Position numbers and translations under genes: made by a program. Under the pieces are notes generated by a model, which was not told the DNA's origin, ran no database searches, and saw only the letters and a program-made list of their open reading frames with translations. A stretch of 64,000 nt of DNA from Nectonema munidae (taxonomy: Eukaryota > Nematomorpha > Nectonematoida > Nectonematidae): positions 124,001-188,000 of the forward strand of contig JAUIRK010000992.1 of assembly GCA_030549495.1 (NCBI GenBank). The letters run 5' to 3'. Below, in pieces: positions 23,240-33,171 of this stretch. Every line of letters begins with the position of its first letter. Within the stretch, counting starts at the first letter, position 1.

Positions 23240-23880
23240 AATTGATCTCCCATATCTGGACAGGTGGAAATGTCACACCCGTGTTTAATCTAACTAGGGT
23301 ATATCCATCTACGCTAGAGGCCTGCTTGCGTTGGGTCACTCGCTCAGGTTTGTGAAACCCGCACATAAATTTCGGGTTCAGGAACTTACTGTTGGACTGG
23401 GTGGGTATCATTTCAATGTTAGTACTGCCGGTTGACTTGTAAAATTGTGGTTGTTTGCTAATTAATTCTTAAAAAATTGTATAATTCATGAGATATTCCT
23501 TCATAGCTCATATCCAATTATATAAAGTCTAACTCCAGTATCTACATGACCCAGACAGACACTTTTACACCATCAAAGCTCCATTTCTTTCTTTAGATAA
23601 AGTTCATTTTTTATTACATGTACAATGCATTATATTGAAGCAATTTTCCTACACGTTCTGTTGTTGGGTATATGTTTTATGGCAACAAGTGCTGCTAGTG
23701 AGCGTAACTTCAGTTTTGCTGGCCATCTTATTTCTGCAGCATCAGCAATAAAAGGCCAAACGTCAATGATAATGTATTTTGAACAGTGCTATAAATAATA
23801 AAGTTCGTTTAAATTTAAATCGCGGGCTTGATGCGGGTTTAAATTTGAAATTGCTGGTTTTGGAGTTGGGTTTTTTTAGT
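23240..23880 (+). pseudogene. hAT transposase C-terminus with CGGGT subterminal motifs
   Basis: An ORF ending at 23798 contains MATSAASERNFSFAGHLIS starting at 23679. This is the hAT dimerisation block (P/M-x-T-S-x-x-S-E-R-x-F-S), preceded in frame by IFLHVLLLGICF, as in real hAT C-termini. Copies of CGGGTT/AACCCG occur at 23338-23385 and 23822-23875, as in hobo-like hATs whose ends carry many such motifs. The catalytic core is gone. The ends and TSD could not be fixed. Confidence 0.65.
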
Positions 23881-24719
23881 CGTCGCATAGATCTGATTTA
23901 TTTTTTTCTGTTTTCTCTGAAAGGTTTCTTTAAAATTTTGAAATGATCTGCCTTTATTTGAGAAGTATTTGCCATCTTATAATTTTCAGATATAAAAATT
24001 TTAAATCCAAAAATCGCTTATTTGTATAAATGTATGTCTACTATTGTTAATCTTTCAAATACTTGAATTTTGCATTTTAAAACCAAATTATAAGAGTTTA
24101 TTCTAAATCGCATACTACAATTTACTTTTCTTTTATTGTCTTAAATTTACTTTTAAATAAATTGTAGAATACAGATAGACACGATAATTAATATAGACTT
24201 ATTAGGGTTTACAGCTTGAGACAAGAAAAAACCTCTCACACAAAGATTCAAGAGTTGTAATATTATTGGGAATAATATCGATTCTCTATAATAATCCTTT
24301 TATCCTTTGCTTAGCTAAACATCATCTCCATCAATTAAAGGAAGGAATGTCGTTATTCCGATTAAACATTCTTTTGTTATCCTTAATAAAAGTCCATGGG
24401 ATAAGTGCATTGTTTTTATTAAGTATGTTTTTAATCGAAATAACCAACGTGTGTATTGTTTATTGCCAAGAAAGATTTATCTATGTTTATCACTAATCCA
24501 AAGTATATACAATTATTGCACAATATTATATAAATGTAATAACACTAATATATATTTTAGTTAAATTTGTAATATAGTAAAATTTCTCTAAATCGACCAG
24601 CATTGAACCAAATCAAAATGGCTAATCAAAATTCGCTACCCTTAATCTGTTAAAAGAATATACAAATATAATTCCCGTATAAGCACATAATGCTATCTTC
24701 TATTAGTCTCCATGCCCCA
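23881..24719. other. AT-rich intergenic DNA
   Basis: The ORF at 24266-24496 (76 codons, hydrophobic) matches no family I know and has no gene-like context. Nothing else found. Confidence 0.35.
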
Positions 24720-25385
24720 TCTGGTTAGATTTGTTAAGATCAGGATTGTAGAGTCGGAGTCACACCTTTTGAGAAGGAATCAAAGTCGTAATATTATTTC
24801 GACTCCAAATCTGATTTCATAAATAGTTATATTCATATATATGTAGGATTAAAAATAAATTCATAGACAGTACTCTTTTTATTAGTTTGCAGCGTTGCAA
24901 AAACGTGATACAATTTTTTTTTATCATTTTAGTCCAGGCCTTGTATTTTTGCAGCTCTAGAAAAAGGCTGAAAAATTAAATGAAATTATAGAGTAAACTT
25001 TTTTCTTTTACATTGAAATTAGTTATTAAAGGAGCAAAACTCAGTTTATGAGTATAGAAAGTTTTTAGGAAAATTTTTTTAAACCAATTACCTTTGGGAA
25101 AAAAATTAGGATACATTCAATTTATAAATCGTATTGTTTTGTCTTAGATAAAAATGTTATGGACAATAATTTGAAAATCTTTTTGAAGACAGTGTAGGAA
25201 AGACACTAAACTATAAATACAAACCAATAGAACATTTAAATAAATTATATTGAATAAAATAGATCAAACTTTTTCCTTGCAACACAAACTACAAATCTCT
25301 AACATTCAGGAAATCTTTCAATGGTTATCATCTAAAATTAACATTCACAAAGGATCTTGAAATATGGTACATGTCATCATACTTT
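24720..25385 (+). repeat. Dispersed repeat family X, copy 1 (about 650 bp)
   Basis: Shares its order of blocks with 62255-62810: GGATTAAAAATAAATTCATAGACA, GTTTTTGGAAAA-type runs, TTATGGACA..TTGAAAAT, GAAAGACACT, CAGGAAATCTTTCAATG and CTTGAAATATGGTACATGTC. Identity is partial and blocks are colinear. No coding or TIR/TSD structure is seen, so class is unknown. Confidence 0.7.
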
Positions 25386-26340
25386 TTGGAGAATATTTGA
25401 AACAGAAAAGTTGATGTTGCAGAAATATAAATTTTTAAGAAGAAAAAATTTATTTGCAAAATAAAGGCTACAATAAAAAAACGAATTTTTTTAAATATGT
25501 ATGAAAAAAACAACATTGGTCTATTTTATTCTGTTGGAAATTCAAAAGGCCTGAAGGCCGCTTGTATGAAAGCACCCTGAAAGATAAATAGATAAAATTT
25601 ATACCAATAAGATAAATAGTTTCATAAAAAAAGTTATATATTTGTATATAAATCTAATGAGATAAAAAATCAATATATAGTTAATTAAATTAATTGAATA
25701 TATATTCATAAACAATGAGTATATATGTATTATTATATTAATATCTTATTAAACTATAATGACTGAAATATACATAGTCAACAATTGTTATACTTATTTG
25801 AATGTAAAGAATACAAATGAAGCAATATGTGGAATAATAACCATGCTCTTTTCTGACACGTTCCTTTAATTTCTTTTTATTAATTGATTGTCAATCCGAT
25901 GGTGTCATTTATTTTTCATGAAAATCGATCAATGCCAAATATAATTCAAATATTTGTTTTATGAAAATTTTTCTGAAAACGTCTTTAACTTTAGATAAAA
26001 AAATATATAAACTTGAAAATATATTATAAATTCAACAAGTCACCCAAAATACTTTACCTGTCAGTAAATTAGCTTTCAGAGGTGACTTAATGGCAAACAC
26101 TTTTTATCATTATATTAGAATAAACTTGTCCATACACAGCAAATCGAACATGCTCAATTTGATTCTCAAAATACTTTTGTGACTCAAGATTTAAATTGCG
26201 GTTACGGTTTAACTTTGGTTAATTAGTGGTCAAATATTTTTGAATAATTTTCTTCTCACATAGCAAATTGACCTTTCTCTATTTCATCATGACATTATTT
26301 TTGTCGATACATACACATGTAATGAATACTACATTTCAAT
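25386..26340. other. AT-rich intergenic DNA
   Basis: No gene, RNA or repeat structure recognised; AT runs and short ORFs only. Confidence 0.4.
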
Positions 26341-26820
26341 GTGGTTAAAATTATTGGGGTGGAGGCGAATTTTTTTTTGCAACTTTCAAAATTACAATAC
26401 CACGGAAGACCAAATATTCAAGAAATCCTTTAAAATAGAGTATATAAAGTGCATACGTGAATTTATAAGACTACTTTATATTTTTTTACAAAATTGATGA
26501 AATTTAAAAACTATACTTCCAGCGAAAATATTTTAATTAAATTTACATAACGCATGTACACTAGTTTAAAAAAATCCAAAATTATTGGAGGGATGGGCGA
26601 ATAGACTAACGATTTTAGGAAAAGTCAAACGTTTGATGTCATATACTTTAGCCAATTTTATACGATGGGGGGGGGGGGGGGGGCTAAAATTGCCCCCGTC
26701 ACTGAGAGGGTTAAAGAATAAAGAGCCAATATGTCTTATGTAACGAGCATTAGATGTATAGCGTACAATTTTTTCTTGGGTGATAGCGAATTTTTATGAT
26801 AACGATAAAAAGTTAATTTG
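26341..26820. repeat. Element end with poly-G tract and repeated ATTATTGG motif
   Basis: A run of 17 G at 26667-26683 is followed by CTAAAATTGCCCCCGTCACTG (ends 26703); on the minus strand this is a CAGTGACGGGGGC terminus like the one at 23.03 kb. ATTATTGGGGTGGAGGCGAA (26352) and ATTATTGGAGGGATGGGCGAA (26581) are near-copies about 230 bp apart. It probably belongs to a non-autonomous DNA element; the other end is not located. Confidence 0.4.
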
Positions 26821-26849
26821 TATATATTATTAAAACAAATAAAAATTTT

Positions 26850-28690
26850 CATTTATTCACATTTTTTACATATATCTTTCTGGATTCCTCGTCTGTGTAC
26901 AGGGTGGATAGGACTACAGCACTTGAAGCATATTGATCTGTTCCACTTTTTACATTCACATCTTGCTCTATTTATCACACTTTGCTCAACGATATCATCA
27001 GCACTATTTCTCCATATACAGCAACAAGGCTTGCTAACCGTTCTTCTCTGCGAATCCAACTCTTTTGCAGTTGTTGCATGTGGCTTTCCAAGTTGAAAAG
27101 AAAAAGTGATAAAGTTTTAAGAAAGAGTGTCTTAAAAAACACTTCTTAGATTCTAAGTAATCATTTTTGCTCATAAATATATATGAATTATGCCATGCTA
27201 TGCCAATTATATTATAATTCAATCGAACTGGAATCTCACAATTTTTCTTCTGCACGTAAACTCTTCTATTATTGCTTCCATTAAGCCCACACCTTCTTTA
27301 TTCATCTTGTATTCCAAAATTATTTCAGGTTTCAAGTCGTGGCGAGACGAAATTTCAACTTTAGAATGAGGTAAACTCATTAAAAGAACATTTTTTTGGG
27401 AAGATGAAAACAAATATTTTTTCTTGGGCATCATAAAGAGAAAGTGTAGAAAAAACTTGACGATTCTTTGTTCTTTTGAGCGCCTTAGTGACTTTTTTTC
27501 TACCCTGTTTAGCAGTTCTAACCAATGTTATTTTTTTACACTATTCAACAGCAAGCGTATGAGAAGTAAAATATCTCTATCAGTATATATTTTTCTTCCC
27601 GTTTGATAAAATGCTTCTTTAAATATATTACAATATTGCAGGAAACCTTTGACCATAAGAATACCCAAGTTTTTCATCATTACCAGAGTAAATATAGCCT
27701 TTAAGAGCAAATCTAGTACTTGCCTCGTATGTCCAGTTTATTTTTATACCATATTTTCTCGGTTTATCCTGCATATATCTTTTACCTGGTGCTTTGCCAC
27801 GATAACTAACCAGTTGGTCATCAACCGTGATAAAATTTCCGGGGATATAAAATCTAAGCAGATTGGCCTGAAAAATTTTCCATATCTCTCATAGCTAACG
27901 ATAAGTTTTTTCTCTCCTCTTGATCACGAAAGTTGTCCAGGCATAGGCAACAGAGGAACATTTGAATCGAATATAGCCCGTGGCTTTGTAAAAAGGCCTT
28001 CCGTCTTTTTTGGACCAAAGTTCCTGCAGTTTTGACATATTGTCTCTGTCAACGCTTGCCCTTAGAATGATTGCGAAACAAGCTTTAACTTCGTCTATTG
28101 AAAAATTTACCATATAAAATGGATAAGGATTCTTATTTTGAGCTATTTTATATTCGTAAAGGATGTCATTAGCTTTTTGGTTAGAAAATCGCAAAATTTG
28201 AAGAAACATATGCTCACTATAAAAGAGCATGGACGTTTCTAACTCAGAATAGGTTCGGCATAAAACCCAGGGAATTTGGATTAAAATATTTCTACTCAAT
28301 GTTGGAGCAATTGGATTTAAACTCCATTGCATACCCCCGGCTTTTAATTCTACCGACAAATTTGAAAAACTATCATAATGCGTATTATCATCAAGACTTG
28401 AATCATCAGTTTCAAAAGCAAAACCTTAAGTTACCTTCGTCATCTATTTTATTAGAGGTTTCATTGTTCGGACTTTCATCATCTATATCTTCACTAAACT
28501 CGCACTCTTGTTCTTCTATCAAACCTTGGCAAGCATCGAAGTCGCTATCATCCGCGGTATCATCCATCAGAGATAAAAAAGTACACGCATTTTTTAAGCT
28601 GTTTCGCTCTTTCATTTTTATAAACTGGGATGGAATGAAAACAAAGTTGAAAAACAAATGACAAAATGAAAAAACATATAGACGATGCAA
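26850..28690 (-). pseudogene. piggyBac-type transposase, broken
   Basis: Minus-strand reading shows the piggyBac order. An acidic N-terminus (28690-28412: DDTADDSDFDACQGLIEEQE) is followed by a core starting near 28359, VELKAGGMQWSLNPIAPTLS. The first catalytic region (27845-27735) reads GNFITVDDQLVSYRGKAP and DKPRKYGIKI, equivalent to TVDEQLxxFRG. Late in the domain is KPEIILEYKMNKEGV (27350-27290) with EEFTCRRK after it. A cysteine-rich tail lies at 27090-26853 (CNNCKRVGFAEK.., CCCIW, CECKKW). Length from start to tail, about 1.85 kb, fits the family's 550-600 residues. At least three frame changes break it. TTAA ends not identified. Confidence 0.85.
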
Positions 28691-28699
28691 ATATGAAAA

Positions 28700-30084
28700 A
28701 GAAGTTGAACGTTCAACAAAATACTAATTACACATTACTATTCTAATGATCAAACATCAGTGTATATTTGAAAAAGATGTCTACATACGCATGTTTTCCA
28801 TCTATACATTTTGAGCGCGCTTGTGTACATTTTGTACACCATCATATGGTTGGTTGGTTTGAGATATCAAAGCACTTTCAACCATAAGGCTATATGCTTG
28901 CATTATGCTTAAGATGGTTTTTCAGAAGCTTAAGACAGTTTTTGTGAATTTGTTTTTAGAGTTGGGAGCCTTGGGGATCGAACCCATGACCTTCAACTGC
29001 TAAGCATCCAACTCGACATTTAAATTTCTTTTTGTTCAGCATCATCATCGCATTACACTTATATGTCTCTTTAAGTAAGGGTCATGGAAATTGTATTCTT
29101 GAAAAAAATATGTTTGTAGCTTTTTTCATATAGTTAAATACAGCATGTGTATTACACGATTATACTATTGAGGGTTAAGTAAGGATGAACAGCACTAATT
29201 CTAAAGTCATTTAGAAAAGTCGAGTATTTCAGACGACTATTATGCCCTGTTGTCAAATAAGGAGAAAGGACATTAATGTGAGATATGGAGAGATCATATG
29301 CATCTCATAACAACTACTTGTGTCACTTAGCGAGGATTATATCATTGTGTGTAATATTAAAAAAATTCATGGCAGATATTTAAGATAGCCACTCAAATAA
29401 CTAGTGCGTAGTTTCTCACTGAACTTATTATTAAGAACAGAGCAAAGTGTTTTTATAATTTTAATATTCAAATAAATTAATTTTTATTAAAATGAATTAA
29501 AAAAAAGATAAACTTTAGTGAAATTTGTTTAGTGCCAATTTGAATTTGAAAAGGTATAGATTGACATTAACACATTCAACGCCATTTAATTTTCCGTATA
29601 AAGATCTAAAATAATTTTAAGTAGAAAAACTCATAGCGTCAAGTCTTAGGTAACAAGCTTCAAATACGGTTCAAAGCGATTTTAATATATATATATATAT
29701 ATGGAAGAACAGGCAAACATACGAAAGACTTGTTAAACTATATTTTTCTTAATTGACAATTAAGCCAACGATGCCTTTCAATTGCTTCCATGTTTCTTTC
29801 AAAAAAAAGATCAAAACTTTTTTGTTACTTTGAATTCCCTAGTGTTTTCATAAATATGCTTGGAATTCCCAGTTTTAATTAATTATAATTAACTATAAAT
29901 AATAATTATTTTGGAAACCGCCGCCGGTTCTTGAATCTCGGAACAATGCGATATTTATAAAATGTATATAAATCAGCAAGTTCAATAAATAGTCAAAGAT
30001 GAGTTTAATCCTTTGAAGACCATACTTTTGATAATTATGCGTCTGTTTTCCTTTTCTATTAAATTTTGTGGACGATTTAATTTA
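28700..30084. other. Intergenic DNA with a second tRNA-like SINE
   Basis: At 28955-29040, minus strand, GAGTTGGATGCTTAGCAG (A-box-like) and CATGGGTTCGATCCCC (B box) lie 30 bp apart, and the flanks pair as a tRNA acceptor-like stem (GAGTTGG / CCCAACTC). This is a tRNA-derived sequence, but the anticodon arm is not clean, so a SINE head is likelier than a tRNA gene. A (TA)n run lies at 29685-29701. Nothing coding. Confidence 0.5.
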
Positions 30085-30225
30085 AGTGGGGTGTTTTCAT
30101 CGAGAAGGCACAATTGCTCCTCTTGTATCGTACTATGAAGAAAGGATGCTTGGTTAGGATCGAAACCAAGACCTTTAGTTATCAAAACAAGTGTCTAAAC
30201 AACTTTACTCACGCCCCTAGAGCCT
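30085..30225 (-). repeat. tRNA-derived SINE, family A
   Basis: Same layout as 16560-16735: GTTTTCATCGAGAAGGCACA tail, then a B box (minus strand GGTTTCGATCCTAACC) and an A-box-like GGGGCGTGAGTAAAG at 30217-30203. Confidence 0.65.
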
Positions 30226-30498
30226 TTGAGCTAGTGTTCAAATAGTTAAAACGATTTTTCTCGTTGTATTTAAGTTAAAGAATGAAATACCAAAATTGAC
30301 ATTAAACAAGTTAAGTCCTAATAACTTTAACAGGCATTCTGGAAATATTTCCAGACATTTTCCTATCATTATTACACCTTATTTAAACATGCTGAAAAGA
30401 TCACATGGTCTCTAAAAATCTAAAAAGTACTCTTCATTATATTTTGCATGCACATCTATTTTCAACCATAAAATTAATTACAATCAAATGTTCTTTAA

Positions 30499-30629
30499 CC
30501 CATTAAGTCCCAATGTTCCCATTTGGGAACATAAGTAATTTCATCTTCGTCTGCTTTTTTCAATGACTTTGAATATAAATCGTCTGCGTTTTTTTTAAAT
30601 ATCGTCTGATTTCTATGGTACTTAATGGG
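30499..30629 (+). mobile_element. 131 bp TTAA-flanked MITE (piggyBac-like), copy 2
   Basis: TTAA at 30495-30498 and 30630-30633; ends CCCATTAAGTCC and GGTACTTAATGGG. It contains the 20 bp palindrome ATGTTCCCATTTGGGAACAT at 30513-30532 and three CGTCTG motifs. It is an inverted copy of 21274-21403. Cut-and-paste into TTAA with CCC/GGG ends is the piggyBac hallmark. Confidence 0.85.
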
Positions 30630-30779
30630 TTAAGAACCAGCTTTCTGTAACAACCAGTCCAAATTATTCCTGAGTGAAATTTTGATCCCAAATAAGGCCG
30701 CAATATTAAGTAATATAAATTTTATCAAATTTTTAAAAATATTTGACTATTTTATGAATTTTGAAACTAACCTATATGA

Positions 30780-32710
30780 AAAAAAAAATTTTTTTAATGT
30801 ATTTTTGTAACATCCCACATGTGGGATAATGGCTTATTCTATATAAAAAAAATTTGTTAACATGTATTTGTAAAAAATTATAGAACATATTAATTTTTCA
30901 AATTTTTTAGCGATTTAAAATGTAATAAAATAAAGAGAAGTTAAAAATTTTTATTCAGTATAATATTTTTCAAAACAAACTTTGTGGAGTGGAATATAAA
31001 ACTTTTCACAAATTTTCTTTGTCTTTTTTTGCAGTAATCACATATTCGTTAAGTTGGATTACTCTTTATATAATGCCCCCAATACTAAATCTAAGTTCAT
31101 TTCACACTCTTCCTACAGCAATTTTGGATTTCTTAGGACCTGTTTTAACTCTGTTACTCGTAGGAGTAAAGTAAAAACAGAATTTTTCTTCTGACATCTA
31201 ACAAACTCACTTTTTCATCAGGGTGTAATTTTTGTCATGTGATTTTGTGTGATATAGGTCCAAGTTCATTATCAATACGAAATTCGCCACCTTGTCCAGG
31301 TAGTCACAACCCCCTAATAAACAGCGCAGTTTCCTAGAGAGGTTTCTTAAACGGGCTGATCGCCCCAGGATCATCTCCCCCTACTTCTTGGTTTTTAAGG
31401 GTAATGGGAAGACCCGCTTGGTGGCAGATTTTTGGTTCACTCGAGATCTGTTCGCCACCTCAGCCATAAAATTCACAGCCCCTTTTCTCCTAGAATACAT
31501 TGACCCAAGCTCCAGTGGGCTTGACCGATGCTTTTTATGGCATCAAAATCCATCTCGTATGGAGAAACTGCTTTTGCATCCAAGCAGCTAAGCAATGCTG
31601 GTAGTTCACTCGCCTCACGATGGGAGCCTGTTTCAGTCCAGCCATACTGCAGGGACTCATGGCCCAACTCCTTGGAGTCTTCAAGGTTCGACTCCCCCCC
31701 CCCCCTCCCCCTCATAACCAGCAGTTTCCGCTTCATCTTCTACTTGGGTGGTTTTCTCATCCTGGGACAGGGATAAGAAGCGAGCAAATCGGTTACCAAG
31801 GCTTTCATCCTCTTTCTCGAAGACGAATGTGGCGTCCATGTCAACAAAAAAAATCTGCGCTCAACAGGTCCGGCACATTAGCTTCCTGGGCACAAATATC
31901 CAACTCGACAACCATCGCATGGGAGTCCCTGACGAAAAGAAGGAAATGCTGCTCAAGGCCCTCTTCCTAGTGGCACAGAGTGGAGGAGGTTCCCCTACGA
32001 TGGAAGCAAAAGGTGATGGGCGTTTTCAGCTATTATGCTGCAACCCTTTCTGGGAGAACAGGATCATATCAGCTCTCTACAACCGGGAGGAGACAGAAGA
32101 CAGCTTGAGGTAGCATGCATCACCAACACCATCCTTGTCCCCTGGAGTTTGGCGGATCCCGCCAAAACAGATCGGGTGGTCATGTGATTTTAAAATTACA
32201 CACTTTTTTTAAATGTTTTAGCTTCTTTAGTCTCTATAAAAAATTAACAGGAAAAATATTAAAAAATAAATAAAATCAAAAATAACAAATTAAATTAAAT
32301 AAAAAAAAACATTTTTTTATCAATGTGTCAAAAAAATTTTTTTTTATTATATTCAAAAAAGTTTACACATTAAGCCATTATTCGACTTATGGGATGTGAA
32401 ATTTCAAACTTGAATTAAATAAATAAAAGTTTTTATTCATATTTAAAATAAAAATAGTTTTTTATAACTGTTTTTAACATAATTATTAACCTTAAAAATT
32501 ATTTTAAAAAGGAATTTTTTGAAAATATAGAATTAAAAATTCCTTACCAGAATTTTCAAACTTCCATAAACATTTTTGTAATGCACTGGTCAAATATGAG
32601 TTATATTTTATGTTTATTGTGAGTTTATAGTAGATATTTCATTTTAAAATAGTTTGTAACTTGCATCCTACTTATGGGGTAATGGCTCAATTTGGGTGTC
32701 GCTTCCAGTT
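30780..32710. repeat. Three copies of a CATCCCA..ATAATGGCTTA motif
   Basis: Copy 1 at about 30811-30838 (+): ACATCCCACATGTGGGATAA then TGGCTTA. Copy 2 at about 32369-32394 (-): ACATCCCATAAGTCGAATAA then TGGCTTA. Copy 3 at about 32665-32690 (+): GCATCCTACTTATGGGGTAA then TGGCTCA. Each sits in extreme AT sequence. Copies 1 and 2 are inverted and bracket the GC-rich insert at 31.25-32.19 kb, as TIR-adjacent blocks of a disrupted MITE would be. No TSD was found. Confidence 0.5.
31247..32191 (+). mobile_element. Fossil reverse-transcriptase insert, GC-rich
   Basis: A block of about 0.9 kb whose base composition is far richer in G and C than its surroundings. It has patches of reverse-transcriptase-like sequence of an LTR-kin or virus-like type on the plus strand; the exact family is not resolved. 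It is broken, with several breaks, and lacks LTRs, gag and RNase H. The 13 bp GTCATGTGATTTT at 31234-31246 recurs at 32179-32191 and could be a target-site duplication. The preserved base composition suggests a fairly young insertion compared with the AT-rich DNA around it. Confidence 0.45.
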
Positions 32711-32854
32711 TTGATGCTTTCCTGAATCATTTCTTGATACAGATTGACTGTATGGTTGACATGGTACAGAATATTAGAAAATGTGGGTGTAAATATTATA
32801 GGATAAACTTTTTATATTAGCTTAATATTCCTACACAGCCAGCATTGATCTTAA

Positions 32855-32960
32855 GGGGGCGTGAGTAAGGTTGGTTAGATACTGGGTTTCGATAACTTAA
32901 GGTCTTGGGTTCGATCCCGCATCAAGCCTACATTCCTCATAGTTCGATTCAAGCGGCGCA
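32855..32960 (+). repeat. tRNA-derived SINE, family A, upstream of the ZIP gene
   Basis: A-box-like GGGGGCGTGAGTAAGGTTGG, B box GGGTTCGATCCCGC (near 32908) and a CATAGTTCGATTCAAGCGGC tail. The best-preserved copy of the family in the window. It ends about 110 bp before the candidate first exon at 33070, so it could contribute to promoter or 5' UTR sequence. Confidence 0.7.
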
Positions 32961-33069
32961 ATTAAAGATTAAAATATTTATATTAAGAAAGGTATAGCAA
33001 TTTTTTTTCATTTTATAGTAAAATCGATATGCTCTTACTGCTGCTACTCTCCTAGTCCTCCTAAATAGA

Positions 33070-33171
33070 ATGCGGTCCATCCTTTTCTGTCTCTTTTGTC
33101 TTAGTTTTGAATTTGCAATCTTTGGAGAAGTTGTTGGAAAGATTGATGATAACTTGCTATCTATTGAAGAC
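33070..33171 (+). CDS. Candidate first coding exon of the ZIP transporter (signal peptide)
   Basis: ATG at 33070 opens a textbook signal peptide (MRSILFCLFCLSFEFAIFG) followed by KIDDNLLSIEDVN. The LLSIED-type helix resembles the short N-terminal helix that follows the signal peptide in ZIP8/ZIP14. A GT at 33172 (GAC|GTAAAC) is in phase 0, matching the phase needed by the exon at 35661. With it the predicted protein is 482 residues, close to human ZIP8 (460) and ZIP14 (492). The donor is weak and another small exon could intervene, so the 3' end is tentative. TATA-like TTTATA lies at about 32979. Confidence 0.45.

Noticed and set aside
27424-28661. Plus-strand ORFs across 27.4-28.7 kb
   Set aside because: They are shadows of the piggyBac coding sequence on the minus strand.
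28955-29040. Possible tRNA gene on the minus strand
   Set aside because: Good B box and outer stem, but no clean anticodon arm could be drawn; treated as a SINE head.
30989-31174. Hydrophobic 61-codon ORF resembling a membrane exon
   Set aside because: No known family motif, no matching neighbour exon, and a stop follows directly; AT-rich DNA readily gives such ORFs.
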